Shown here: positions 57,486 to 64,000 of the stretch, in pieces
Position numbering within the stretch: position 1 is the first letter of the stretch
Layout of the letters: every line of letters starts with the position of its first letter
Source: Peptococcaceae bacterium BICA1-7
GTDB taxonomy: Bacteria > Bacillota > Desulfotomaculia > Desulfotomaculales > Desulfocucumaceae
Length of the DNA stretch: 64,000 nt
Direction of reading: 5' to 3'
Assembly (NCBI GenBank): GCA_000802095.1
Contig: JUEB01000020.1
Span: forward strand, 62,001-126,000
Position numbers and translations under genes: made by a program
Notes under the pieces: model-generated
What the model was told of the DNA's origin: nothing
The model's input: the letters and a program-made list of their open reading frames with translations, nothing else
Databases searched by the model: none

Positions 57486-60400
57486 TTAAGCCAGTTCCCG
57501 CTTGATCTCCTCGGTGGTGTACGCCTCCAACATGTCTCCCTCACGGATATCCTGGTAATTATCCAGGGTCAGGCCGCACTCATAGCCCTGGGCCACGTCC
57601 TTGGCATCGTCCTTGAACCTCTTTAAGGAGTCCACCTTGCCTTCATATATAACTATGCCGTCTCTGATTAGCCTGATACCGGCGTCTCTTGATATTTTAC
57701 CCTCGGTCACATAGCAGCCGGCAATGTTGCCCAGCTTGGAGGCCTTAAACATCTTGCGGACCTCGACACGACCGATGACCACCTCTTTCAGCTCCGGCTC
57801 CAGCAGGCCGCTCATGGCCGCCTTTACCTCGTTGATGGCATCATATATTACCCGGTAGAGCCTAATATCCACTTTTTCATTCTCGGCGGCCTTACGGGCA
57901 TTGACATCGGGCCGGACGTTAAAGCCGATGATTATGGCATTGGACGTCGAGGCAAACATAATATCGCTTTCTCTTATGGCCCCCACACCGCCGTGGATTA
58001 TATTGACCTTCACCTCATCGGTGGAGAGTCTTTCCAGGGACTGCTTAATTGCCTCCACCGAGCCCTGGACATCAGCCTTCACAATCAGGTTGAGCTCTTT
58101 TATCTGGCCTTCCTGAATATTTTTAAACAGGTCTTCAAGGGTAACCCTGCTGACCGTCTTTATATCTTCCTGCCTCTTCTTGACGACCCTTTTCTCAATG
58201 ATCTGCCTCATGGTCTTATCGTCCCTGACCACGTAGAAAGCGTCTCCGGCCTGGGGCACATCATGGAAGCCCAGCACCTCCACCGGGGTGGAAGGAGCAG
58301 CCTTTTTAATACGCCTGCCCTTATCGTCCATCATGGCTCTGACCTTGCCGAAGGCTGTGCCGGCCACTATATTGTCGCCTATCTGCAGGGTGCCGTTCTG
58401 CACCAGCACGCTGGCCACCGGGCCCCTCCCCTTGTCAAGCTCGGCCTCAATCACTGTTCCCCGGGCCGCCCGGTTGGGGTTGGCCTTGAATTCACTTACC
58501 TCGGACACCAGCAGTATGCTTTCCAGAAGGTCATCAATACCTTCCCTGGCCTTGGCGCTTACCGGGACAGAAATAGTATCTCCGCCCCACTCCTCCGGCA
58601 CCAGATTGTATTCGGTGAGCTGTTGCTTCACCCTGTCCGGGCTGGCATCAGGCTTATCCATTTTATTCACCGCCACAATAATGGGAACCTCTGCGGCCTT
58701 GGCGTGGTTAATGGCCTCTATGGTCTGGGGCATAACCCCGTCATCGGCGGCCACCACCAGCACCACTATATCGGTGACGTTGGCGCCTCTGGCCCTCATG
58801 GCGGTAAAGGCCTCGTGGCCCGGTGTATCCACAAAGGTAATCTTTTTATTGTTATGCTCAGCCTGGTAGGCGCCTATATGCTGGGTTATTCCCCCGGCCT
58901 CGGTGGCAATAACGTTGCTTTCCCTGATAGCGTCCAGAAGCGAAGTTTTACCGTGGTCTACATGGCCCATAACGGTTACCACGCAGGGCCTTGGCAGAAG
59001 ATCTTCCGGTTTGTCCTCCTGCTCAACCTCCAGCCTGCCCTCGGCATCCAGCTCGATCTTGATCTCTACCTCAAAGCCGAAATCACCGGCCAGAATGGTG
59101 GCAGTGTCCGCATCTATCTCCTGGTTTATAGTGGCCAGGGTACCAAGCACCATAAGTTTTTTAATGAGCTCGGCCGGGCTTTTTTTCATCTTCTCGGCCA
59201 GTTCCTGAACAGTTACCGACTCACCAATTATAACAGGCTTCTTCTCCTGGGGAGGCAAAGGCCTCTGCTCCTGCCTCGGCTTTTGCTGACCTCTCCTTCT
59301 GGCTGAGTTTCTGGCGCGGTCATTATCAGTTTCTGTCCTTTTATCCCGGCCCTTGGCAAAGCCGCCCTTGTTCTGGGTCTGCTGAAGCCTGGTTCTGGAT
59401 TTTTCCGAGGCCTTTATTTTGTCAACGCCCTTGGCCTGCTCGGGCACCTTGGGAACCTTTAGAGCAGGGGCGCCGCCTCCGGGCCTGCTGCCGGGGGCAC
59501 TCCTGCCCATTCCTGCTCCGGGAGGTCTGGCCGGGCGGTCGCCGACAGGCCTTGCCTGACCAGGGCGGTCGCCCATGGGACGGTTAGGTCCGGGGCGGTC
59601 CCCCATAGGACGGTTCGGTCCAGGACGGTCGCCCATAGGACGGTTTGGTCCGGGGCGGTCACCTATAGGCCTGGGCTGCCCGGGACGGTTAAAGTCAGGC
59701 CTCCCATCATTTCTTGGCCTGTCACCCATAGCACCGGGGCGATTGGCATCAGGCCGGGGCCTGTCGAAGCCTCCTGCCGGGCCTCGCTGCTGAAAGCCCC
59801 GGTTATCACCCCCGGGTCTCCCGACGGGCCTGTTGTCCTGATCCCTTTTTACTTCACCGGCCGGCCTATCTCTTCCTGGCGCCGGCCGCTGTTCCTGGAT
59901 TCCCTGGGCTGTGGCCGGCCTCTGGCGGTCAGGATATTTGGGTCTGTCCATGCCCTGCTGCTGGTCCGTTTGGGGCGGTCTCGGCTGAAACCTGGGATCA
60001 GCCCTGTCCGCCGGACCCGGAGCCTGAGTCGGAACCTGCCCCTCAGTCCGTACAGGGGGGACAGCCCTGGCCTGTTCAGATTGCTGATGGCCCCTCACAG
60101 GATCCTGCCTGTAGGGAGGGGCGGAAGGCTGCGGCCTATTGGGCGGTGAGGGGGTACGGGCGGCACGGTCATCAAACCTCCTGTCGGGAGGGCGTGAAGG
60201 TACCCGGTCCACCAGCCCCGGTCCCCGGTCATACCTGGGATCCCTTCTGCTGTCCTGCCGTCTTTTATCCACCGGCGGCTTTTTGTCATCTTTTTCTTCC
60301 TGGGCCGTCTCACGGCGGGTCATATCTTTCGGCGGCTGTTTTTCGGCAGCCGGCGAGGTTATTTCGGCAGGCTGGGCGGCGGGGGGGGTATTATTTTCCT

Positions 60401-60584
60401 TTGAGGTTACTGCGGGACTCTGTCCCTTATTATGGAATTTATTCAAAAAGCGCTCTATCTCCCCATCCTCAAGGGTACTCATGTGAGATTTCACACTGAT
60501 ACCCAATTGTGTCATTCCTTTAATAATATCTTTGCTCTCTATATCAAGTTCTTTGGCCAGTTCGTGCACCCGTTTTTTTACCAT
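57486..60584 (-). CDS. infB: Translation initiation factor IF-2
   Basis: GTPase that brings initiator tRNA to the 30S subunit. The ATG 7 nt after GGAGG ([20 protein letters not shown]) was chosen over one five codons upstream, which lies inside that site. Domains: IF2_N (residues 1-50), a very long Pro/Arg/Gly/Asp-rich linker (~60-430) with a 10-residue tandem repeat ([10 protein letters not shown]), second IF2_N (~460-510), GTPase with [23 protein letters not shown] and NKMDKPD, then domains II-IV. About 1032 aa, longer than average because of the linker. Confidence 0.97.
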   Translation of the reverse strand: MVKKRVHELAKELDIESKDIIKGMTQLGISVKSHMSTLEDGEIERFLNKFHNKGQSPAVTSKENNTPPAAQPAEITSPAAEKQPPKDMTRRETAQEEKDDKKPPVDKRRQDSRRDPRYDRGPGLVDRVPSRPPDRRFDDRAARTPSPPNRPQPSAPPYRQDPVRGHQQSEQARAVPPVRTEGQVPTQAPGPADRADPRFQPRPPQTDQQQGMDRPKYPDRQRPATAQGIQEQRPAPGRDRPAGEVKRDQDNRPVGRPGGDNRGFQQRGPAGGFDRPRPDANRPGAMGDRPRNDGRPDFNRPGQPRPIGDRPGPNRPMGDRPGPNRPMGDRPGPNRPMGDRPGQARPVGDRPARPPGAGMGRSAPGSRPGGGAPALKVPKVPEQAKGVDKIKASEKSRTRLQQTQNKGGFAKGRDKRTETDNDRARNSARRRGQQKPRQEQRPLPPQEKKPVIIGESVTVQELAEKMKKSPAELIKKLMVLGTLATINQEIDADTATILAGDFGFEVEIKIELDAEGRLEVEQEDKPEDLLPRPCVVTVMGHVDHGKTSLLDAIRESNVIATEAGGITQHIGAYQAEHNNKKITFVDTPGHEAFTAMRARGANVTDIVVLVVAADDGVMPQTIEAINHAKAAEVPIIVAVNKMDKPDASPDRVKQQLTEYNLVPEEWGGDTISVPVSAKAREGIDDLLESILLVSEVSEFKANPNRAARGTVIEAELDKGRGPVASVLVQNGTLQIGDNIVAGTAFGKVRAMMDDKGRRIKKAAPSTPVEVLGFHDVPQAGDAFYVVRDDKTMRQIIEKRVVKKRQEDIKTVSRVTLEDLFKNIQEGQIKELNLIVKADVQGSVEAIKQSLERLSTDEVKVNIIHGGVGAIRESDIMFASTSNAIIIGFNVRPDVNARKAAENEKVDIRLYRVIYDAINEVKAAMSGLLEPELKEVVIGRVEVRKMFKASKLGNIAGCYVTEGKISRDAGIRLIRDGIVIYEGKVDSLKRFKDDAKDVAQGYECGLTLDNYQDIREGDMLEAYTTEEIKRELA
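59560..59665. repeat. 30-bp in-frame tandem repeat within infB
   Basis: Three to four 30-bp units code for [10 protein letters not shown] repeats in the IF-2 linker. Units differ at a few third positions. Such repeats change copy number easily and could vary between strains. Confidence 0.85.
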
Positions 60585-60650
60585 ATATTCACCTCCCATG
60601 TTTAACCGGATTAATCTTTAAAGCTTTACAACAGCCGCTTCCTCTGATAT

Positions 60651-60965
60651 TCAATCCATGCCCCCCTTTTCCACAGCCCCGGCTATACCTTTGGCAAGAT
60701 TCTGGTCGGTAACCGCTACCACTGACCGGGAAGGTTTTCCCAGTATCCTGCCCAGGCTGTCCTTGCTTCCATATACTATCAGGGGTATCCCGGCATCCCC
60801 CGCCAACAGTTCAAAGTTTTTTTTAGTTCTTTGCGCTGCATCGCCGGCCAGTATGATCAGTCTGACCTTTCCCCGGCCTACGGCGCCCCGCACGGCGGCA
60901 TCGCCGCTCTCCACGCACCTGGCCCGGCGGGCCAGGCTGATTATATTAAGAACAGAACCTGTCAC
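60651..60965 (-). CDS. L7Ae-family RNA-binding protein YlxQ
   Basis: Small kink-turn RNA-binding protein of the L7Ae/L30e/YlxQ family, about 104 aa from a GTG that overlaps the ylxR stop codon (GTGA) and follows GGAG by 5 nt. Core: LNIISLARRARCVESGDAAV, KVRLIILAGDAAQRTKKNFE and IPLIVYGSKDSLGRILGKP. A longer frame upstream overlaps ylxR and is not real. It is in the standard nusA-ylxR-ylxQ-infB order. Confidence 0.92.
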   Translation of the reverse strand: MTGSVLNIISLARRARCVESGDAAVRGAVGRGKVRLIILAGDAAQRTKKNFELLAGDAGIPLIVYGSKDSLGRILGKPSRSVVAVTDQNLAKGIAGAVEKGGMD

Positions 60966-61231
60966 TGTATCTCCAACCTCTCCGACAGAATCTGGTATAT
61001 TTCCTTTGATATCTGTCTCTGAAGGGCCTTTTCCAGTCTCTTTTCCTTGCTGGCCCGCTGCAGGCACTCAACACGGGGGCAAATATACGCCCCCCGGCCG
61101 GATTTTTTTCCGGTGCTGTCTATTTCAACTGTTTCCTGGGGGGTGCGCACAATTCTGATCAATTCCTTCTTGGGCTTCATTTCCTGACAGCCAACGCACA
61201 TCCGCTGAGGAATTTTTCTTACCTTGGGCAA
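60962..61231 (-). CDS. ylxR: YlxR family RNA-binding/regulatory protein (RnpM)
   Basis: An 89-aa DUF448 protein. In Bacillus/Clostridium YlxR (RnpM) has been linked to RNase P modulation and nucleoid association. RMCVGCQEMKPKKELIRIVR and GKKSGRGAYICPRVECLQRA are the two signature stretches, each with cysteines. It lies 11 bp after nusA and overlaps the ylxQ start. Confidence 0.95.
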   Translation of the reverse strand: MPKVRKIPQRMCVGCQEMKPKKELIRIVRTPQETVEIDSTGKKSGRGAYICPRVECLQRASKEKRLEKALQRQISKEIYQILSERLEIQ

Positions 61232-61242
61232 CTTTCCCCCTC

Positions 61243-62388
61243 CTATTTGACAAAGTCCTCTTCACCAACAAAATCCTGTTCCTGGTAATCCTCCTCGGAA
61301 TACGGCTCCCCGTCCTCCTCGTAGTATCCCTCGTAGCCATCCTGCCGGTATATTTCCTCCATCTGGGACTCACTCTTTATATCTATCTTCCAGTTTGTAA
61401 GCTTTGCGGCCAGGCGGGCATTCTGCCCCTCCTTGCCGATGGCCAGGGAAAGCTGATAGTCCGGCACTATTACCCGGGCCACCTTTTCCTCATCCCATAT
61501 TTCCACAGCCACCACCTTGGCAGGACTCAATGACGCGGCCACAAACTTGGAAGGGTCGGAATTCCACTTGATAATATCTATTTTTTCCCCGTTCAACTCG
61601 TTAACAATGGACTGCACCCTCATCCCCTTGGGACCCACGCAGGCTCCCACCGGGTCTACATTTTCATCCCTGGAGTAAACAGCTATTTTTGACCTGTAGC
61701 CGGCCTCCCTGGCCACCGCCTTTAGCTCCACAACCCCCTCGTAAAGCTCCGGCACCTCCAGCTCAAAAAGCCTTTTAAGAAGTCCGGGGTGAGTCCTGGA
61801 CACTATAATCTGGGGGGCCTTGTTGGTCTTTTTGACCTCCACTATATAGGCCTTAACCCTGCTTCCCTGGCGGTAATCCTCTCCGGGCATCTGCTCGGAG
61901 GGTGTCAGAATGGCCTCTGTTTTACCCAGCTCAATATAAACATTTTTCTGCTCCACCCGCTGGATAACTCCGGTGATAATATCCCCTTCCCGGTTGGCAA
62001 ACTCCTCGTAAATTATATTCCTCTCGGCCTCCCGGATCCTCTGAACAACCACCTGCTTGGCTGTCTGGGCGGCAATACGGCCGAAATTCCGGGGTGTCAC
62101 CTCATCCTCCACTATTTCCCCCAGCTCATAGCGGGGGTCAATTTCCCTGGCGCCGGCAAGGGCTATTTCCAGTCTGGGGTCGCTAACCTCTTCCACCACC
62201 GTGCGCTGGGAATATACTTTAAATTCACCGGTGTCCCTGTCTATACTGACCCTGGCGTTTTGCAGCGATCCAAAATTCCTTTTATAGGCAGAAAGCAGCG
62301 CCGCCTCAATGGCTTCCAGCAAAACGCCGACAGCTATCCCCTTTTCTTTCTCCAAATCATTAAGGGCTTCCAAAAATTCGGTATTCAT
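61243..62388 (-). CDS. nusA: Transcription termination/antitermination protein NusA
   Basis: RNA polymerase-bound factor for pausing, termination and antitermination. At 381 aa it is the short Firmicutes form: N-terminal domain (1-130), S1 (IITGVIQRVEQKNVYIELGK), KH1 (IAVYSRDENVDPVGACVGPKG) and KH2 (SLAIGKEGQNARLAAKLTNW), followed by an acidic tail (YYEEDGEPYSEEDYQEQDF) in place of the E. coli AR repeats. It is second in the rimP operon, 17 bp after rimP. Confidence 0.97.
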   Translation of the reverse strand: MNTEFLEALNDLEKEKGIAVGVLLEAIEAALLSAYKRNFGSLQNARVSIDRDTGEFKVYSQRTVVEEVSDPRLEIALAGAREIDPRYELGEIVEDEVTPRNFGRIAAQTAKQVVVQRIREAERNIIYEEFANREGDIITGVIQRVEQKNVYIELGKTEAILTPSEQMPGEDYRQGSRVKAYIVEVKKTNKAPQIIVSRTHPGLLKRLFELEVPELYEGVVELKAVAREAGYRSKIAVYSRDENVDPVGACVGPKGMRVQSIVNELNGEKIDIIKWNSDPSKFVAASLSPAKVVAVEIWDEEKVARVIVPDYQLSLAIGKEGQNARLAAKLTNWKIDIKSESQMEEIYRQDGYEGYYEEDGEPYSEEDYQEQDFVGEEDFVK

Positions 62389-62405
62389 ACCTAGTGCCTC
62401 CCAAA

Positions 62406-62876
62406 TTATAACTTAACATGCAGCTTTGCCGAAGAAATAAGGTCCATGGGAATAGTAATGCTTTTGCCCTCTTCCTCGATCAAAAGCACTCCTTCACCTG
62501 TTCCCTCAAGCTTTCCGGTAAATTTTTTCCGGCCCGCCAGCGGCGCGTAGGTGGTCACGTTGACCATTTGCCCGGTAAATTTAAGGAAGTCTTCCTGCTT
62601 CTTCAGCGGCCTCTCTATCCCGGGTGATGATACTTCCAGATAATATGTTTGAGCTATGGGGTCAGCCTCGTCCAGGAGCACATCCAGCCTTTGGGAAAGC
62701 GCCTCGCAGTCATTGTGGGTGACCCCCCCGGGTATGTCCCTGTCTATAAAAACCCTCAAAATCCACCTGCCGCCCTCTTTCAGAAACTCCACATCAACCA
62801 GTTCCAGGCCCAGCTCTTCGGCGGCAGGAGCGGCTAATTCGCTGACAGTGGCGGCCACGCTGTTTTTAACAGCCAT
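62406..62876 (-). CDS. rimP: Ribosome maturation factor RimP
   Basis: Needed for 30S maturation, 156 aa. LELVDVEFLKEGGRWILRVFID, GGVTHNDCEALSQRLDVLLD and YYLEVSSPGIERPLKKQEDF are diagnostic. It is first in the rimP-nusA-ylxR-ylxQ-infB operon, behind a promoter near 63.03 kb and a leader of about 140 nt with a hairpin. Confidence 0.96.
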   Translation of the reverse strand: MAVKNSVAATVSELAAPAAEELGLELVDVEFLKEGGRWILRVFIDRDIPGGVTHNDCEALSQRLDVLLDEADPIAQTYYLEVSSPGIERPLKKQEDFLKFTGQMVNVTTYAPLAGRKKFTGKLEGTGEGVLLIEEEGKSITIPMDLISSAKLHVKL

Positions 62877-62960
62877 TACAATCCTCCCTGGCTCAAAAAT
62901 ACCGCCTCCCTGACGGGAGGCACCTGTACTCCCGATTTGTCCGGAAGCCGGGTATTATAA

Positions 62961-62993
62961 GACGAAAGAGTGGGAAATACCCACTCCTTCGAA
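62961..62993. promoter_or_regulatory. Leader hairpin ahead of rimP
   Basis: GAAAGAGTGGG / CCCACTCCTTC with a 5-nt loop. On the minus strand it is in the transcribed leader of rimP, without a following T-run, so it is not a normal terminator. Its role is unknown. Confidence 0.5.
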
Positions 62994-63024
62994 AAAAAAC
63001 AGTTTCCTTGCACCAAGCACAATT

Positions 63025-63053
63025 AGTATATCACAACGGAAAAACCTTGACAA
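63025..63053 (-). promoter_or_regulatory. Sigma-A promoter of the rimP-nusA-infB operon
   Basis: On the minus strand TTGTCA, 17 nt, TATACT, about 150 bp before rimP. Confidence 0.8.
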
Positions 63054-63139
63054 GTAAAAGCTGTAAAATCTTAGTTCCGGATGGTCTTCTTGTATTATAA
63101 TAGCCATAATGGACCAAATTTTATACCAGTTTTATCTTT

Positions 63140-64000
63140 TTATTGCGCCCCCCCGGCTAAATAATCCCTGCCGGAGAATTCCAGCCGGCTATTTATAAGT
63201 TCTGCCGCCAAAACCGCCGAGCGGGGTCTGCCCAGCCGGGCAGATTCTGCTGCCATTCTTTTCAGTCTGTGGGGCTGGGCAAGGCAGGCCGAGAGCTTTT
63301 CAGCCAAGTCCTCAACTCCGGCAACACTGATGGCGGCGCCCTCGGCCGTTAAAAAGGAGCTGTTCCTCTCCTCCTGCCCGGGAAGGGGGTCCACCAGAAA
63401 AAGGGGCAGGCCGCACGCCAGGGCCTCGCTGCAGGAAAGCCCCCCGGCCTTGCTGACCATCAGGTCTGAAGAAGCCATAAGCTGGCGCACATTATTAACA
63501 AAACCCAGAGCCCGGACGGAATTGGGAAGCCCCGGGGCGATGCTCTCGACCTTTTCTCTTAGCTGGATATTTTTTCCGGCTACAACTATAATCTGACAGC
63601 TATTCTTCAGGTTTCCCAGGGCACTTACCGACTCCGCCAGAGGACCCATGCCCAGTCCACCGCCCATTACCAGCAAGGTGGGGAGGTTCCCCGGAAGGCC
63701 CAAACCTTCCAGAACAGAGCTCCTGTCCACCGGGGAGGCGAAAGAGGGGTCTATGGGTATGCCGGTGGCATGTACCCTTTCCGGGGAAATGCCGAAGCCG
63801 GTCAGGTCCCCGGCCAGCTTTTCCGCCCCCACAAAATAAAGGTCTGTCTCCGGAAAAACCCAGTAGGGGTGAATAGTCAGATCAGTTATGGCCCCCACGG
63901 ACAAACAGCGTAATTCTCCTGATTTTTTTACTGTTGAGATAACCCCCAGGGGGAAGGGGTGGGTGCAGATCACCGCGTCGGGACGCTCTTGCCTTATGTA
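63140..64000 (-). CDS. Glycosyltransferase of the MGDG synthase/UgtP type (start outside window)
   Basis: GT28-type glycosyltransferase, probably adding hexose to diacylglycerol in the membrane. About 287 C-terminal residues are seen. The frame stays open through the window edge (YIRQERPDAVICTHPFPLG), so the real start lies further right and an internal GTG is not the start. Motifs: DLTIHPYWVFPETDLYFVGA (MGDG synthase type), VMGGGLGMGPLAESVSAL (donor-binding) and DLMVSKAGGLSCSEALACGLPLFLVDPLPGQEERN (in blocks, C-terminal nucleotide-sugar site). Confidence 0.9.
   Translation of the reverse strand, partial: YIRQERPDAVICTHPFPLGVISTVKKSGELRCLSVGAITDLTIHPYWVFPETDLYFVGAEKLAGDLTGFGISPERVHATGIPIDPSFASPVDRSSVLEGLGLPGNLPTLLVMGGGLGMGPLAESVSALGNLKNSCQIIVVAGKNIQLREKVESIAPGLPNSVRALGFVNNVRQLMASSDLMVSKAGGLSCSEALACGLPLFLVDPLPGQEERNSSFLTAEGAAISVAGVEDLAEKLSACLAQPHRLKRMAAESARLGRPRSAVLAAELINSRLEFSGRDYLAGGAQ

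Noticed and set aside
57993-59306. Long plus-strand open frame (437 codons) opposite infB
   Set aside because: It mirrors a strongly conserved infB frame, has no Shine-Dalgarno and gives no recognisable domain; GC-rich codon bias explains it.
60966-61067. Longer ylxQ start
   Set aside because: It overlaps ylxR by over 100 bp; the GTG overlapping the ylxR stop has a correct Shine-Dalgarno.

Overview
The window looks like a chromosomal piece from an endospore-forming Gram-positive anaerobe of the Clostridia, most like the Peptococcaceae (Desulfotomaculum/Pelotomaculum type). This is inferred from gene content and order: spoVS, ytxC and ytfJ sporulation genes, T-box leaders on pheST and thrS, the rny-ymdB-spoVS run, and the rimP-nusA-ylxR-ylxQ-infB-rbfA-nrnA-truB-ribF-rpsO-pnp order typical of Firmicutes. 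Base composition is moderately GC-rich, and GTG/TTG starts behind strong GGAGG sites are common. Most genes are on the minus strand. No tRNA, rRNA, CRISPR array, prophage or intact insertion sequence was seen.

Layout. 1-8.9 kb: mutS2 (cut by the left edge), a U32 peptidase-type RNA hydroxylation protein, a NIF3-like protein, an alkylpurine DNA glycosylase, polX and zapA. 9-21.5 kb: aminoacyl-tRNA synthetase and translation genes (pheST with a Phe T-box; rplT-rpmI-infC with an L20-type leader; thrS with a Thr T-box), plus a membrane-anchored L,D-transpeptidase-like protein, an RNA methyltransferase, DUF445 and ytxC. 22-27.7 kb: inositol monophosphatase, gamma-carbonic anhydrase, a Ski2/Mtr4-like helicase split into two reading frames, a small zinc-ribbon protein and a dipeptidase. 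27.8-33.2 kb: spoVS (with a sigma-H-type promoter), ymdB, rny (behind a structured leader), recX and recA. 33.5-38 kb: a coupled sigma / anti-sigma / DUF2953 / ytfJ operon, a DEAD-box helicase and pncC. 38-42 kb: an FtsH-like protease with an unknown membrane partner, an orphan HicB with a palindromic operator, an antitoxin remnant and an HTH-Uma2 protein. 42-50.5 kb: pgsA, rimO, yajQ, DUF2294, a NIF3-like/Gate transporter pair behind a riboswitch-like leader, phoU and phoR. 50.6-63 kb: the pnp-to-rimP ribosome-assembly and RNA-processing run. At the right edge there is a partial diacylglycerol glycosyltransferase.

The least explained part is the intergenic DNA. Three RNA candidates have clear pairing: a leader of about 200 nt before rny with its own promoter, a closing stem and competing terminator/antiterminator; a compact three-way-junction RNA after the FtsH-like gene; and a GC-rich leader before the NIF3/Gate operon. 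Several gene ends are decorated with degenerate 7-bp tandem repeats, some touching the stop codon. Three intergenic spaces carry elements with 9-bp CACAGAG periodicity at both ends. These repeats, the split helicase and the L,D-transpeptidase with an altered active-site motif are the main leads.
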